DNA from: Nostoc paludosum FACHB-159
Lineage (GTDB): Bacteria > Cyanobacteriota > Cyanobacteriia > Cyanobacteriales > Nostocaceae
Length of the DNA stretch: 64,000 nt
Direction of reading: 5' to 3'
Assembly (NCBI RefSeq): GCF_014698835.1
Contig: NZ_JACJTU010000027.1
Coordinates: 52,219 to 116,218, forward strand
Shown: positions 55,857 to 64,000 of the stretch, piece after piece
Layout: each line of letters starts with the position of its first letter
Position numbering within the stretch: position 1 is the stretch's first letter
Program-made: the position numbers and the translations under genes
Notes under the pieces: model-generated
Seen by the model: the letters and a program-made list of their open reading frames with translations, nothing else
What the model was told of the DNA's origin: nothing
Database searches by the model: none

Positions 55857-57218
55857 TCATTCTCCTTGTCCCCCTTGTCTCCCTTGTCTCCCCTGCCCCC
55901 CATCACCCCATCTCCCACACTCCTCACATTCGCCACACTCGTCACACTCCCTCATCCCTGTGTCCCTACACACCTTTCCCATCGCCAACAATGCTGTGCC
56001 GTAAGCAGCTTCTGTATATTTTGAGGCTATGACAGGTACTTTTAAATACTGCTGACGAATAGCAGTCCAAGTATCATTTGCCGCGCCGCCACCAGCAGTA
56101 TAAACACGAGTCAATTTGTCTGCACCCATTTGTTGTAATAATTCATACCCTTTTGTTTCTATACGGGCAATACTTTCTAACAATCCATGTAGAAATTCCA
56201 CTGGGTTATCTGGGCGTGGTTCCAATCTTGGGGGTAGATTGGGATCGTTAATGGGAAAGCGATCGCCTGCTTTCAACAATGGATAATAATCTAGTTCGCT
56301 GGCTTTTGATGCATCAATTTCACGGCTAAGGCTTACTAATTCAGCGTTGGTGAAAAATTTCTGTAGCACTGCACCCCCAGTATTAGAAGCACCCCCAGTC
56401 AACCACAATTTACCCAAGCGATGGCTATAAATTCCGTACCGCGCATCTTCTACACGGGTACGACTCAAAAGTTTTAGTACCAGCGTCGAACCTAAGGAAG
56501 TCACGGCTTCACCAGGCAATTTTGCCCCACTGGCAAGAAAAGCCGCAATACTGTCGGTTGTACCAGTACATACTAAACAATCACGCCGAAAACCAAAGTT
56601 ATCTGCAACTTCAGAACGCAATTCTGCCACGGGAGTACCAGGTGGCAAAACTCTGGGTAGTTGAATCGGTATTTGCAACTTTTCCATCCATTCGGGGTAT
56701 TTCAACTCTTCCACGTCATAACCCAGTTTTAGGGCGTTATGGTAATCGCTAATGCCTAAATACCCATGCAGCAAAAACCCCAGCCAATCTGCTTGATGTA
56801 GGAAATATCTAGCTTGATTAAAAGAAGGTAACTGCTTCATCCAAATCAGCTTGCTTAGGCTAGAGGTGGCGCTTAATACAGTATGATTGGGGGGCGCTAC
56901 ACTCTTTAAATCATTTAGCACAGATGATCCCCGTGGGTCGTTGTACAATAGCGGTGCATCTATTGGGTTGCCAGCAGCATCCACCAGCAAGACAGTGGAA
57001 GAAGTACCATTAATAGCGATCGCTTTAATTTCTCGCCGCAATTCCTGAGGTATCTGTTCCACCAGCGCAAACAAGGCCTCCCGCCAAGAATTTGGCATCA
57101 CAGCCACTGGTGAATCCTCAAAAGGATATCGCACCTCAGCCTGGATGCTAGCTTTGTTATCAATCACCACACCACGTGCGCCAGATGTCCCGAAGTCGAT
57201 ACCCAAATACAAATCCAT
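55857..57218 (-). CDS. FGGY-family sugar kinase (xylulokinase/ribulokinase-like)
   Basis: 453 residues. N-terminal LGIDFGTSGARGVVIDN and AINGTSSTVLLVD, then CTGTTDSIAAFLASGA and VYTAGGGAANDTW, are FGGY kinase blocks. The short form resembles the cyanobacterial/plant XK-1-like group reported to act on D-ribulose or a similar pentulose, but the substrate cannot be read here. The last 35 residues (CDECGECEECGRWGDGGQGRQ...) derive from short repeat DNA and are not expected in the family, so the true C-terminus has been overwritten. Confidence 0.9.
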   Translation of the reverse strand: MDLYLGIDFGTSGARGVVIDNKASIQAEVRYPFEDSPVAVMPNSWREALFALVEQIPQELRREIKAIAINGTSSTVLLVDAAGNPIDAPLLYNDPRGSSVLNDLKSVAPPNHTVLSATSSLSKLIWMKQLPSFNQARYFLHQADWLGFLLHGYLGISDYHNALKLGYDVEELKYPEWMEKLQIPIQLPRVLPPGTPVAELRSEVADNFGFRRDCLVCTGTTDSIAAFLASGAKLPGEAVTSLGSTLVLKLLSRTRVEDARYGIYSHRLGKLWLTGGASNTGGAVLQKFFTNAELVSLSREIDASKASELDYYPLLKAGDRFPINDPNLPPRLEPRPDNPVEFLHGLLESIARIETKGYELLQQMGADKLTRVYTAGGGAANDTWTAIRQQYLKVPVIASKYTEAAYGTALLAMGKVCRDTGMRECDECGECEECGRWGDGGQGRQGRQGGQGE

Positions 57219-57375
57219 AGATTTATAAATTTTTTTAAAGGATAATAACTAACGACTACTGACCAATAATTGCTTTTGTTGCATCTTGTAACAAGATCTT
57301 CCACGAACCTGGCAAAACAAGGAAAAGTAGTAAACGAACAGTTCAAAATCTATTCAAGTTAGGAGATTTTCAGCT

Positions 57376-57507
57376 ATGCCTATCTTAGATACTCTGTACC
57401 TCGCTCAAGTGTCTTCTATCTCAGATACCCAAGTGTACATCGCTCTAGTTGTGGCGCTGATTCCAGGAGTTCTAGCTTGGCGTTTAGCCACAGAACTTTA
57501 CAAATAA
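57376..57507 (+). CDS. psaM: Photosystem I subunit XII
   Basis: 43 residues from the ATG at 57376, with AGGAG at 57361-57365. The core ISDTQVYIALVVALIPGVLA and the end RLATELYK are the PsaM membrane helix and C-terminus. The usual protein is about 31 residues, so the first ten or so residues (MPILDTLYLAQV) are an extension. A GTG at 57409 would give a 32-residue form. It is a single-span thylakoid protein of the PSI complex. Confidence 0.9.
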   Translation: MPILDTLYLAQVSSISDTQVYIALVVALIPGVLAWRLATELYK

Positions 57508-57571
57508 GGTACGATGTGACACAGTTAAAAAGCTAATAATCCTGGCATTACGGGGGTGCAATTTCCAAACG

Positions 57572-57592
57572 CTTAAGGCTTTACGCCTTGAG
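57572..57592 (+). terminator. Weak hairpin downstream of psaM
   Basis: CTTAAGGC and GCCTTGAG pair over 8 bp (one G-U) around TTTAC. There is no clean T tract, so it may be a processing site rather than a terminator. Confidence 0.4.
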
Positions 57593-57885
57593 TATTTATG
57601 GAACTATGCACTTACGTAAGCCAGGTTATTTTTTAACTTGTACAGCACTTGTAGCTATTTTCCAAAAATGAAGTAAGATGACAGCTAAATCAAGCATTCA
57701 CAAGTGGTGAGTAAGGTTAAAAGACCTGAGTGAGAAGATTCATAAGTACTACTTCTTACTCATTATTTCTTCCTGAACACTCAACACAGGTAAACGCCCC
57801 GTTCGCGACGCGTCTCGTAGAAAAGAAAGCTAACAGCACTCTTAATAGTGCTTCACTTCATTTAAAGAGGTTATTTTTTAGGATC
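57593..57885. other. Intergenic region, psaM to the membrane protein gene
   Basis: AT-rich leader without a supported gene. An in-frame GTG at 57730 would extend the next gene by 52 codons through a region with an unlikely protein sequence, so I leave it as leader. Confidence 0.5.
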
Positions 57886-58293
57886 ATGAACGCGATTCAA
57901 CCCTCCAGACCACCCTCACAACCGATACAAAAACGCCGGGTCATTCCTCGACCAAAGCGGCATCTTCGTCAACGTTCTTACCAAGTCATGGCATTGGAAA
58001 GTACTGCCAAGATAGCTGTTAATCTTTTCATTACAGCTGCTGCCGCATCTGCCTTGACACAACTTTTGCCTTATCACTGGTCACAGCAAGAAAAGTTGCG
58101 AGAAATCAGCACTGAAGTCAAGCTGATAGAAGCACATGTCAACAATTTACAGGCAGAATTTAGCCGTAACTTCGATCCCCAGCAAGCTAAAAGTATTATG
58201 CAACAACAAGGGTACAGATTCGATCCCCGCCAGCGTCGAGTGGTGCTGATGAATAAAGATGGTATCATTCAACAAACAGATTTATTACCCTAA
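57886..58293 (+). CDS. Conserved cyanobacterial membrane protein with coiled coil
   Basis: 135 residues from the ATG at 57886. The N-terminal 35 residues are basic and Pro-rich (QKRRVIPRPKRHLRQRSYQ). A membrane helix spans about 47-65 (VNLFITAAAASALTQLLPY). A periplasmic coiled coil follows (EKLREISTEVKLIEAHVNNLQAEFSR), then a conserved-looking DPRQRRVVLMNKDG tail. The layout recalls FtsB/FtsL-like bitopic division proteins, but I see no specific signature. Unknown function. Confidence 0.7.
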   Translation: MNAIQPSRPPSQPIQKRRVIPRPKRHLRQRSYQVMALESTAKIAVNLFITAAAASALTQLLPYHWSQQEKLREISTEVKLIEAHVNNLQAEFSRNFDPQQAKSIMQQQGYRFDPRQRRVVLMNKDGIIQQTDLLP

Positions 58294-58460
58294 GATAAAT
58301 ATCGAATTTGGGATTATTCTGTTTCTTGTGATTTTGGCTAGCTAGAAACTGGGTGAAAATTTATATTATTGCTAATAAATAACAGCGTCCCTATATTCCA
58401 ATCTTAAATTCAAAATGAATTCTTGATTTTTGGAATTTTCAGTTTACCAGAATGGTTCAT

Positions 58461-59183
58461 CTACCAATTAGGACGCCCAGGAGATAGAAGATCGTTAAGC
58501 CAATTTTCTAGCTGTAAACGCAAGCGATAACCAGTAACATCCTTACTGTTGTTTACAGGAGGTAGTTGAGTAAGGGCACGACGATAATCAGCGATCGCAC
58601 AATTCCAGTCACCCCAAAGATGGTAAGTTCTGCCACGTTCAGCCCAAATATGACCTTCGAGTTGACCGAAAAGCAGTGCTACCTCAAAATTTTCAATAGC
58701 CTCTTCGTATTGACCCAAGTCACGCAAGGTAATCCCTCTGTTAATCCACGCCCGGACATGACTAGGATTCAAATTAATTGCTTCATCATAGTCAGCAAGT
58801 GCTAGTGCTAATTCTCCACAAGCAGCATAGTAATTTGCTCGATTGTTATAAGCGCTGGCTAAATAGGGATTGAGTTCGAGGGCGGCATTATAGTCACAAA
58901 ACGCTTTTTGCATTTCACCACTTTGGAAATAAATCAGCCCCCGGTTGTTGTAATCAATCGCATTGTAGGGATGGCGGAAAATTAGTTGGTTTAAAAGTGC
59001 GATCGCCTCAGTATAATTTCCTTCTTGAGCCAACTGCAAAGCATAAGAGCGCAAGTGACTGTCTGCTAATTCAGTGCGATCGCTTGTTCTCTGGTCTTGA
59101 TGGTTATTTATTTTATTGATGATAAGTTTTTTATATTGGTTACCTTGATGGTCACCAGAAGCTAAAAATGAGTCAATATTCAT
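58461..59183 (-). CDS. Tetratricopeptide repeat protein
   Basis: 240 residues. About four to five TPR units run from residue 45 to 205, for example AIDYNNRGLIYFQSGEMQKA, ASAYNNRANYYAACGELALA and VRAWINRGITLRDLGQYEEA. There is no signal peptide or other domain. It would serve as a protein-interaction scaffold. It lies convergent to the membrane protein gene with 167 bp between. Partner unknown. Confidence 0.92.
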   Translation of the reverse strand: MNIDSFLASGDHQGNQYKKLIINKINNHQDQRTSDRTELADSHLRSYALQLAQEGNYTEAIALLNQLIFRHPYNAIDYNNRGLIYFQSGEMQKAFCDYNAALELNPYLASAYNNRANYYAACGELALALADYDEAINLNPSHVRAWINRGITLRDLGQYEEAIENFEVALLFGQLEGHIWAERGRTYHLWGDWNCAIADYRRALTQLPPVNNSKDVTGYRLRLQLENWLNDLLSPGRPNW

Positions 59184-59755
59184 CTTTTTACGCCTAAAAT
59201 GCCTGCTATATGGAATAAAGTTCTAGTTTTATTTGTTATTGGCTTTACCACTATGTATATTTTTAGAGTATTGAATATTACCTGAAAGCCATCTCAAGAG
59301 GGAACTTAAACTACTCACACAAGTGGAAATTTACGCCTTAAATAGACAATTGCTCCTCAAACCTAATCATGGATACTTCACCCCCAAGGTTAATTCCAGA
59401 AATAGCCAAGAGAAATTTCGCGCTAAGGCAAAAGGGACTGGGGATTGGGTACTGGGGAATGGGGATTGGGATTGAGTATTGAAAAAATTGTTGTTAGTTC
59501 CCAAGTAACGCACGACCAGTAAAAAATTAAAAATCCTGTATTTCTAGGCTTTTGAAACATTTAGAATGCTATTCTTATACCCGTCGCAATGTACAACTCA
59601 AGTAGTAACAGCGACAAGTTGGTAGAATGCCAACAAGCCTTTCATTCCTTGATTACAGAGGGGGATGACGAAGACAAAAGGACAAGGAGAATAACCCCTC
59701 AGTCCCCAATCCCCAGTCCCCAGTCCCCAATCCTTAAATTTTGAGAAATTTTCTG
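59184..59755. other. Intergenic region with short repeats
   Basis: 572 bp with no believable gene. GGGACTGGGGATTGGG (59428-59443) and the later CAGTCCCCAATCCCCAGTCC (59699-59718) are complementary heptamer-type repeats that could form a long-range stem. The rest is AT-rich promoter-like DNA. Confidence 0.65.
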
Positions 59756-60220
59756 ATGACAACTGCAATTTCTTATCCCAATGCTCCCGATTTAGCAGCC
59801 GACGATTACATTGTCATCGGTTTGGCAACCTGCTTCGTCAAAGAAGATGGAGAAGTTCATCAAATCGAAGTCATAGAACCAATTCCCTCTGCGGCTTTGG
59901 AGGCACTGTTAAAAGGCATTCCTACCTCCTACAAGCTGGCTTGTGCAACAACTTTGGGATCTGTGCTGGATGGCGATTCACAACTCGTACCAGATGGCTT
60001 CCCCCACCAGGCTCAGTTCGGTGAAGAATTTATCCCACGGTTGTTTGCAGCAGCTCGGACTTACAAGCGTCGTGAATCTGCAAAATCCCTAATTCCTTTA
60101 GGTACAACCTACACTGAGTTCAAGTATTCCGTTGACCGCAAGCGGGTGCTAAATGCTAGTAGAGTTGTTACCAAAGAAGATAATGTTAAGCAGCATTCTC
60201 ACACTCACAAAGTTCTTTAG
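59756..60220 (+). CDS. Conserved hypothetical protein
   Basis: 154 residues from the ATG at 59756. Domain unknown; the sequence is well-structured (YIVIGLATCFVKEDGEVHQIEVIEPIPSAALEALLKGIPTSYK, then a basic region and a C-terminal KQHSHTHKVL). It sits 6 bp before a glutathione S-transferase gene and is probably co-transcribed with it. I recall cyanobacterial homologues but no function. Confidence 0.7.
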   Translation: MTTAISYPNAPDLAADDYIVIGLATCFVKEDGEVHQIEVIEPIPSAALEALLKGIPTSYKLACATTLGSVLDGDSQLVPDGFPHQAQFGEEFIPRLFAAARTYKRRESAKSLIPLGTTYTEFKYSVDRKRVLNASRVVTKEDNVKQHSHTHKVL

Positions 60221-60226
60221 GTAATT

Positions 60227-60784
60227 ATGCTAAAACTTTACGGTGGTGCTCGTAGTCGAGCATCAATTGTTCATTGGTATTTAGAGGAACTAGAAGTTCC
60301 CTATGAATTTGTCAAGCTTGATATGCAGGCAGGGGAACATCTCCAGCCTGAGTATTTGAAAATTAATCCATTTGGAAAGGTTCCAGCAATTGTTGAGGGA
60401 GATTTTCAGCTTTGGGAATCTGGGGCAATTTTGCTCTATCTCATGGATAAGTATGGAAAAGCGCCAGTTTCACTAGAAGAGCGTGCTGTGATTAACCAAT
60501 GGGTGTTATTTGCCAATTCCACCCTCAGTACAGCAATTTTGGTAGAAGCAAATCGCGATCGCCAAATACCTCGTTTGTTGAGTACGTTGAATGAAATTTT
60601 CAGTAAACAAACTTTTTTACTAGGTAATGAATTCACTGTTGCGGATGTTGCAGTCGGGTCTGTTTTGAATTACATTCCCTTAATTCTGAAATTAGATTTC
60701 AGTCCCTACCCAGCTGTATTGAATTACATGAACCAATTGGCTGAGCGTCCGGCATTTCAAAAAACTATCGGTGCAAGAACGTAA
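60227..60784 (+). CDS. Glutathione S-transferase
   Basis: 185 residues, slightly short for the family. An N-terminal thioredoxin-like domain (1-75) has the conserved cis-Pro region FGKVPAIVEGD and the ESGAILLYL segment. The helical C-terminal domain (85-180) has the FTVADVAVGSVLNYIP motif. The first strand carries GGARSRAS in place of a Tyr/Ser/Cys motif, so the catalytic Ser is probably S7 or S10. Cytoplasmic detoxification. Linked to the upstream hypothetical gene. Confidence 0.92.
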   Translation: MLKLYGGARSRASIVHWYLEELEVPYEFVKLDMQAGEHLQPEYLKINPFGKVPAIVEGDFQLWESGAILLYLMDKYGKAPVSLEERAVINQWVLFANSTLSTAILVEANRDRQIPRLLSTLNEIFSKQTFLLGNEFTVADVAVGSVLNYIPLILKLDFSPYPAVLNYMNQLAERPAFQKTIGART

Positions 60785-60952
60785 AAGGGACTAGGGATCG
60801 GGGATTGGGGGAGATGAGGGAGACAAATCAATTCAAAACTTGTACTGAGCGCAGTCGAAATATTCAAAATTCAAGAACTTCTGCCCCTTGCTCCCTGCCC
60901 CTCTGCCCCTCTGCCTCCTGCCTCCTGCCTCCTGCCCCATGCCCCATCCACT

Positions 60953-61444
60953 TTACCGATAATTTGTAAATTGCAAAGCCACAGGATAGTCTTCTTGTTT
61001 TAGTCGTTGAATTACAACTTGTAAGTCATCTTTAGATTTGGCAGAAACCCGCACAGCCTCACCTTGAATTGAGGCTTGTACCTTTTTGAATTCGTCACGA
61101 ATCAATTTGGAAATTTGTTTGGCAATATCTTGATTGATGCCTTTTTTAAGTTTAATTTCTTGACGCACGCGGTTACCGCTTGCTGATTCAATTTTGCCAA
61201 AATCAAAGATTTTTTGGGAAAGATTACGCTTAGCAGCTTTTTCCCGCAGGATGTTGTGTACAGAATCTAAGGTAAACTCGCTGTCAGTATTAACATTAAT
61301 GCTTTGATCGGCTAACTCAACAGTAGTTTGAGTATCTTTGAGGTCATAACGGCTTTTGATTTCTCGCACAACTTGATCGACAGCGTTAACCAATTCTTGT
61401 TGGTCAAAGTCGCTCACAATGTCAAAGGAAAAAGTAGAAGCCAT
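60953..61444 (-). CDS. YajQ-family nucleotide-binding protein
   Basis: 163 residues, the normal length, with the family start MASTFSFDIVSDFDQQELVNAVDQV and the tandem ferredoxin-like folds (VRVSAKSKDDLQVVIQRLKQEDYPVALQFTNYR at the end). Related proteins bind c-di-GMP or RNA in other bacteria. The role in cyanobacteria is unproven. Single gene. Confidence 0.95.
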   Translation of the reverse strand: MASTFSFDIVSDFDQQELVNAVDQVVREIKSRYDLKDTQTTVELADQSINVNTDSEFTLDSVHNILREKAAKRNLSQKIFDFGKIESASGNRVRQEIKLKKGINQDIAKQISKLIRDEFKKVQASIQGEAVRVSAKSKDDLQVVIQRLKQEDYPVALQFTNYR

Positions 61445-61634
61445 AAAGTATTTTGGATTTTAGATTTTGGATTTTAGATTGCGAATTGGGTATGGGGCAT
61501 GGGGCATTGGGCATTGGGAATAAACAGTGAGAAGTTATTCTCCTTGTCTTTTGTCCCCTTGTCTCCCTCATCCGCCTTATCCTCCTCATCTCACCCATGC
61601 CCGATGCTCGATGCCCCATGCCCTGTTTGGCCAA

Positions 61635-62030
61635 TTAACTATTTGCTTGGATGATGCTCAGGAAGATCAGAATAGCAGAACCAAGGGAGCCGATGCCAAA
61701 CATCAGCGATCGCAAAATAGGTATATTCAAAATATAAAAAATTGAGTAAAGAAAACGCGCAGCCACAAACGCGATCGCAGCCGTCGCTGCTGTAGAAGAA
61801 TTTACACCAGTGACGTATGCCATGAATGCGGCTGCTGCAAATACCATAAACGCTTCAAAGGAGTTCTGATGTGCCCAGGTGGCTCTTTGAGCGTATGGCG
61901 GCAATTTATCAAACATAGCGCGAGGGGCAGAGATATCGTACCCAACACGCACACGGGCATAAGCTACTACTAAAAATGGCACGTAAATTAGAACGGCAGC
62001 AGCAGCGATGGAGTACAAAAAAATTATCAT
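61635..62030 (-). CDS. MAPEG family membrane protein
   Basis: 131 residues with four membrane segments and the MAPEG elements LPPYAQRATWAHQNSFEAFMVFAAAA and VAARFLYSIFYILNIPILRSLMFGIG, as in membrane-associated eicosanoid/glutathione proteins and bacterial homologues of unknown substrate. Single gene. A GST is encoded nearby at 60227-60784, but this may be coincidence. Confidence 0.9.
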   Translation of the reverse strand: MIIFLYSIAAAAVLIYVPFLVVAYARVRVGYDISAPRAMFDKLPPYAQRATWAHQNSFEAFMVFAAAAFMAYVTGVNSSTAATAAIAFVAARFLYSIFYILNIPILRSLMFGIGSLGSAILIFLSIIQANS

Positions 62031-62212
62031 TTAGTTATTAGTCAGTAGTCATTAGTCATTGGTCATTGGTCAAATACATAGACGTGCTTTAGTTTGATTA
62101 CCACGAACTAGGACAAAACGCAAAGTCTGAGCGCCGATTTCCGGCGTAGACGCCCGAAGGGCGGCTTGCCGCAGGCATCGGAACTTTGTAAGAGAGGACT
62201 TTTGACAAATGA

Positions 62213-62716
62213 CTAATCAAAGTAGAAGAGTGTGACCACTTTTCTTTGTTCTTCTGCATCTTGACAAGTTTGCAGCAAAGTGCGGCTGTCGTGAAACGCA
62301 AAGCAAATTAGTTGCTGGCAACGAGAGACAATTTCTTTGTTGCACAAGTAACTAGCTTCGGCAAGAGACAGATTATCATTACTGGGATTTTCCACCAGAT
62401 GCATTACCTGTTCTAGTTGCTGGCGGGATTCTAAGGGCTGGCGTTCCAAGCTTTGGGGTAGAATCACGGTTAACAAGTTTGGATCGGCCCGCGTTGCTCC
62501 TCGGATGGCAGCAGAATTTGTACCTATGGCGCCAGAAGTGATGATCCGATTACCCGATAAAACTAGGGCATATGTCATCATTTCAATAAGATTCTGATGT
62601 GTAATCGGCACATGACGAGAACCCAGCAAGGCAATTCTTTTAGAACCCGTTTGCTGGATTGTCGCCAGTTCTTGCGCTAATGTATCGACGTTAATAAGGT
62701 CTGTTGATTGACTCAA
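62213..62716 (-). CDS. DprA/LOG-like Rossmann protein
   Basis: 167 residues. RIALLGSRHVPITHQNLIEMM, then SGAIGTNSAAIRGATRADP, fits the DprA/Smf-type nucleotide fold, including a gGs-like loop. It is shorter than full DprA and lacks the winged-helix domain. Some annotations call this family DNA recombination-mediator protein A. DNA binding is unproven. Single gene, minus strand. Confidence 0.75.
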   Translation of the reverse strand: MSQSTDLINVDTLAQELATIQQTGSKRIALLGSRHVPITHQNLIEMMTYALVLSGNRIITSGAIGTNSAAIRGATRADPNLLTVILPQSLERQPLESRQQLEQVMHLVENPSNDNLSLAEASYLCNKEIVSRCQQLICFAFHDSRTLLQTCQDAEEQRKVVTLFYFD

Positions 62717-62805
62717 AGATAGACATAATCAGATTAAACGACCCAGCTATTCTACCAAAGAGCGTGTAGGTGCGAGGCAAACCTGAGTTAGACAACTACA
62801 ATTTT

Positions 62806-63372
62806 TCACTTTTTTGTTTGGTTGAGTGACTGAATTACGCGATCGCACCAAGCCAGCCAATGTCTTTCATAAGTAATTCCATTCAGGAGAGTCAAATACT
62901 GGAATTGCTGCGGTTCTGGCAGTTCTTGGGGATTCTGAAAGTAATGCTGTTCCAAATCCTCATATATAGATAATTTTTCTAAGTGGGCTTTTTGATGTTG
63001 CTCTAGTTCTGCCAAAATCGTCTCCTTAGGAGCAACATGACCAGCAAAAATTTTTACAAGTAAATCGTCTTTTATCGGTGTGGGTTCACAAGGTTGAGCA
63101 ATCCACTCTTTTAACTGCTGTTCTCCCAAGCCTGTGACACTGTAAAGCTTTTTATCTGGGCGTCCTGCTTGCTGAATCGTCTCGGAACTAATCCACTTTT
63201 GGTCTTCCAACTTCGACAACTCCCGATAAATCTGCTGGTGGCTGGCTGACCAAAAAAAGCCTACAGAGCCATCAAATCGCTTTGCTAAATCATACCCACT
63301 ACAAGGGGCCTCAACAAGAGCAGCTAATATCGCGTGGGCTAATGCCATGATTTTTAATTCACTACTTGACAT
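62806..63372 (-). CDS. PadR-family transcriptional regulator
   Basis: 188 residues from the ATG at 63372. The N-terminal winged helix (1-75) has the PadR pattern (MALAHAILAALVEAPCSGYDLAKRF, QIYRELSKLEDQKWI), and the C-terminal helical dimerisation region contains LLVKIFAGHVAPKETILAELEQHQ. It is divergent from a DUF4188 gene. Two inverted operator-like sites start at its own ATG, so it probably represses itself and the divergent gene until an aromatic or toxic ligand is bound (inference). Confidence 0.93.
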   Translation of the reverse strand: MSSSELKIMALAHAILAALVEAPCSGYDLAKRFDGSVGFFWSASHQQIYRELSKLEDQKWISSETIQQAGRPDKKLYSVTGLGEQQLKEWIAQPCEPTPIKDDLLVKIFAGHVAPKETILAELEQHQKAHLEKLSIYEDLEQHYFQNPQELPEPQQFQYLTLLNGITYERHWLAWCDRVIQSLNQTKK

Positions 63373-63416
63373 ATGCAACTAATTGCATAAAATACAAATA
63401 TGCAATTAGTTGCATA
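63372..63416. promoter_or_regulatory. Pair of PadR operator-like palindromes
   Basis: Two 18-bp sites: TATGCAACTAATTGCATA at 63372-63389 and TATGCAATTAGTTGCATA at 63399-63416. Each is a palindrome with 7-bp arms TATGCAA/TTGCATA and a 4-base spacer. The second is the exact reverse complement of the first. Centre spacing is 27 bp, between the divergent padR-like gene and the DUF4188 gene, overlapping the regulator start. Confidence 0.8.
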
Positions 63417-63445
63417 ATACTCCAAAAAAATAAGGGATGTAACTC

Positions 63446-63970
63446 ATGCCTCAAGTAATGCCAGGAAGATTTACCGCCGAGATTGATGAACCTTTCGTTG
63501 TGTTTCTGATTGGGATGAGAATTAATAAATTCTTTGCTTTTTCTAAATGGATTCCCACAGCTAGGGCAATGTCACCGATGCTACGCAGCCTTCGGTTGAA
63601 TCCCGAAAAAGGGTTTTTAGGGGGAGAAGGTTTTGTTTACTCACGGGGAGTAGGACTGATTCAGTATTGGCGCTCGTTTGAGGATTTGGAGCGTTTTGCC
63701 AGAAATCCCGCAGATGAACATCTAGAAGCTTGGCAAAGATTTAATCGATCCATTGGTGCTGATGGCAGTGTTGGCATTTGGCACGAAACTTATCTAATCG
63801 AACCGGGAAAATATGAAGCAATTTACGGAAATATGCCTGTATTTGGATTAGCTGCTGCAACTAAGCACGTCCCAGCTAAAGGACGAAGAGAAACAGCACG
63901 CCGTCGCTTGGGAGGTGACAGCGAACCTGCTGTGCCTTCGCCAGCGGGAGATGGGGAGATGGGGGGATGA
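63446..63970 (+). CDS. DUF4188 domain protein (monooxygenase-like)
   Basis: 174 residues, ATG at 63446 with AAGGGA upstream. MPGRFTAEIDEPFVVFLIGMRINKF, then GLIQYWRSFEDLERFARNPADEHLEAWQRFN, is the DUF4188 pattern, a ferredoxin-like fold related to heme-type or antibiotic monooxygenases. The last 20 residues (SEPAVPSPAGDGEMGG) are encoded by GGGGAGATGGGG-type repeat DNA and are probably not part of the original protein. It is controlled with the divergent PadR regulator. Function unknown; detoxification is plausible. Confidence 0.88.
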   Translation: MPQVMPGRFTAEIDEPFVVFLIGMRINKFFAFSKWIPTARAMSPMLRSLRLNPEKGFLGGEGFVYSRGVGLIQYWRSFEDLERFARNPADEHLEAWQRFNRSIGADGSVGIWHETYLIEPGKYEAIYGNMPVFGLAAATKHVPAKGRRETARRRLGGDSEPAVPSPAGDGEMGG

Positions 63971-64000
63971 GGGGAGTGTGGAGAGTGTGGGGAGAGAGGG

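Noticed and set aside
1..64000. tRNA, rRNA and complete insertion sequences
   Set aside because: I saw no convincing tRNA-like arm sets, no rRNA blocks and no full transposase in reading the window; a covariance-model search would be the decisive test.

Overview
This window looks like chromosomal DNA of a filamentous, probably heterocyst-forming cyanobacterium of the Nostoc/Anabaena type. The support is: a short psaM gene (photosystem I), a fraC-fraD-fraE filament-integrity operon, a valyl-tRNA synthetase carrying the cyanobacterial CAAD membrane domain, many copies of the HIP1 octamer GCGATCGC, and the 7-bp short tandem repeats (CCCAATG / CCCCATG type) typical of Nostoc intergenic DNA. I see no rRNA, tRNA, CRISPR array, prophage or complete insertion sequence.

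Layout. 1-8.4 kb is accessory: a P-loop ATPase gene with a probable frameshift, a DUF29 gene, aconitase B, a DUF4351 protein, a 21-bp tandem repeat array, a DUF433/DUF5615 toxin-antitoxin pair and a decayed ORF. 8.5-15 kb holds a 2Fe-2S ferredoxin, a DUF3326 protein, a CPBP protease, purN, an orphan MalF-type permease, a pentapeptide protein and a REC-GGDEF diguanylate cyclase. 15-17.7 kb is fraCDE on the minus strand. 18.3-26.5 kb is a plus-strand catabolic cluster: flavin-dependent monooxygenase, amidohydrolase, esterase, aldo/keto reductase, sulfonate-type binding lipoprotein and an ABC exporter. Together these suggest scavenging of an organosulfur or similar compound.

26.6-28.3 kb has a tandem-domain cobalamin adenosyltransferase, an integron-type integrase stub and a MITE-like element. 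28.3-44 kb looks like an envelope or exopolysaccharide locus with signalling genes. It holds a double DUF3131 protein, a cellulose-synthase-like glycosyltransferase, a PIG-L deacetylase, a STAS / REC-PP2C / HATPase partner-switching trio, a Rpn-family nuclease with an internal stop, a 1567-residue hybrid histidine kinase and a putative outer-membrane barrel. 44-53 kb is housekeeping (recN, an ABC1 kinase, valS) with a LysR-regulator pseudogene. 53-57.5 kb has an AmpG-like transporter next to an N-acetylglucosamine-type kinase, a FGGY sugar kinase and psaM. 57.5-64 kb has small conserved genes (TPR protein, GST, YajQ, MAPEG, DprA-like) and ends with a PadR regulator divergent from a DUF4188 gene, with two mirror-image operator-like palindromes between them.

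No wholly new multi-gene system is obvious. The strongest items for follow-up are the partner-switching/exopolysaccharide locus, the PadR operator pair, the CAAD-ValRS, the fused adenosyltransferase, the heptamer arrays sitting just upstream of start codons, and several newly recognised broken genes.
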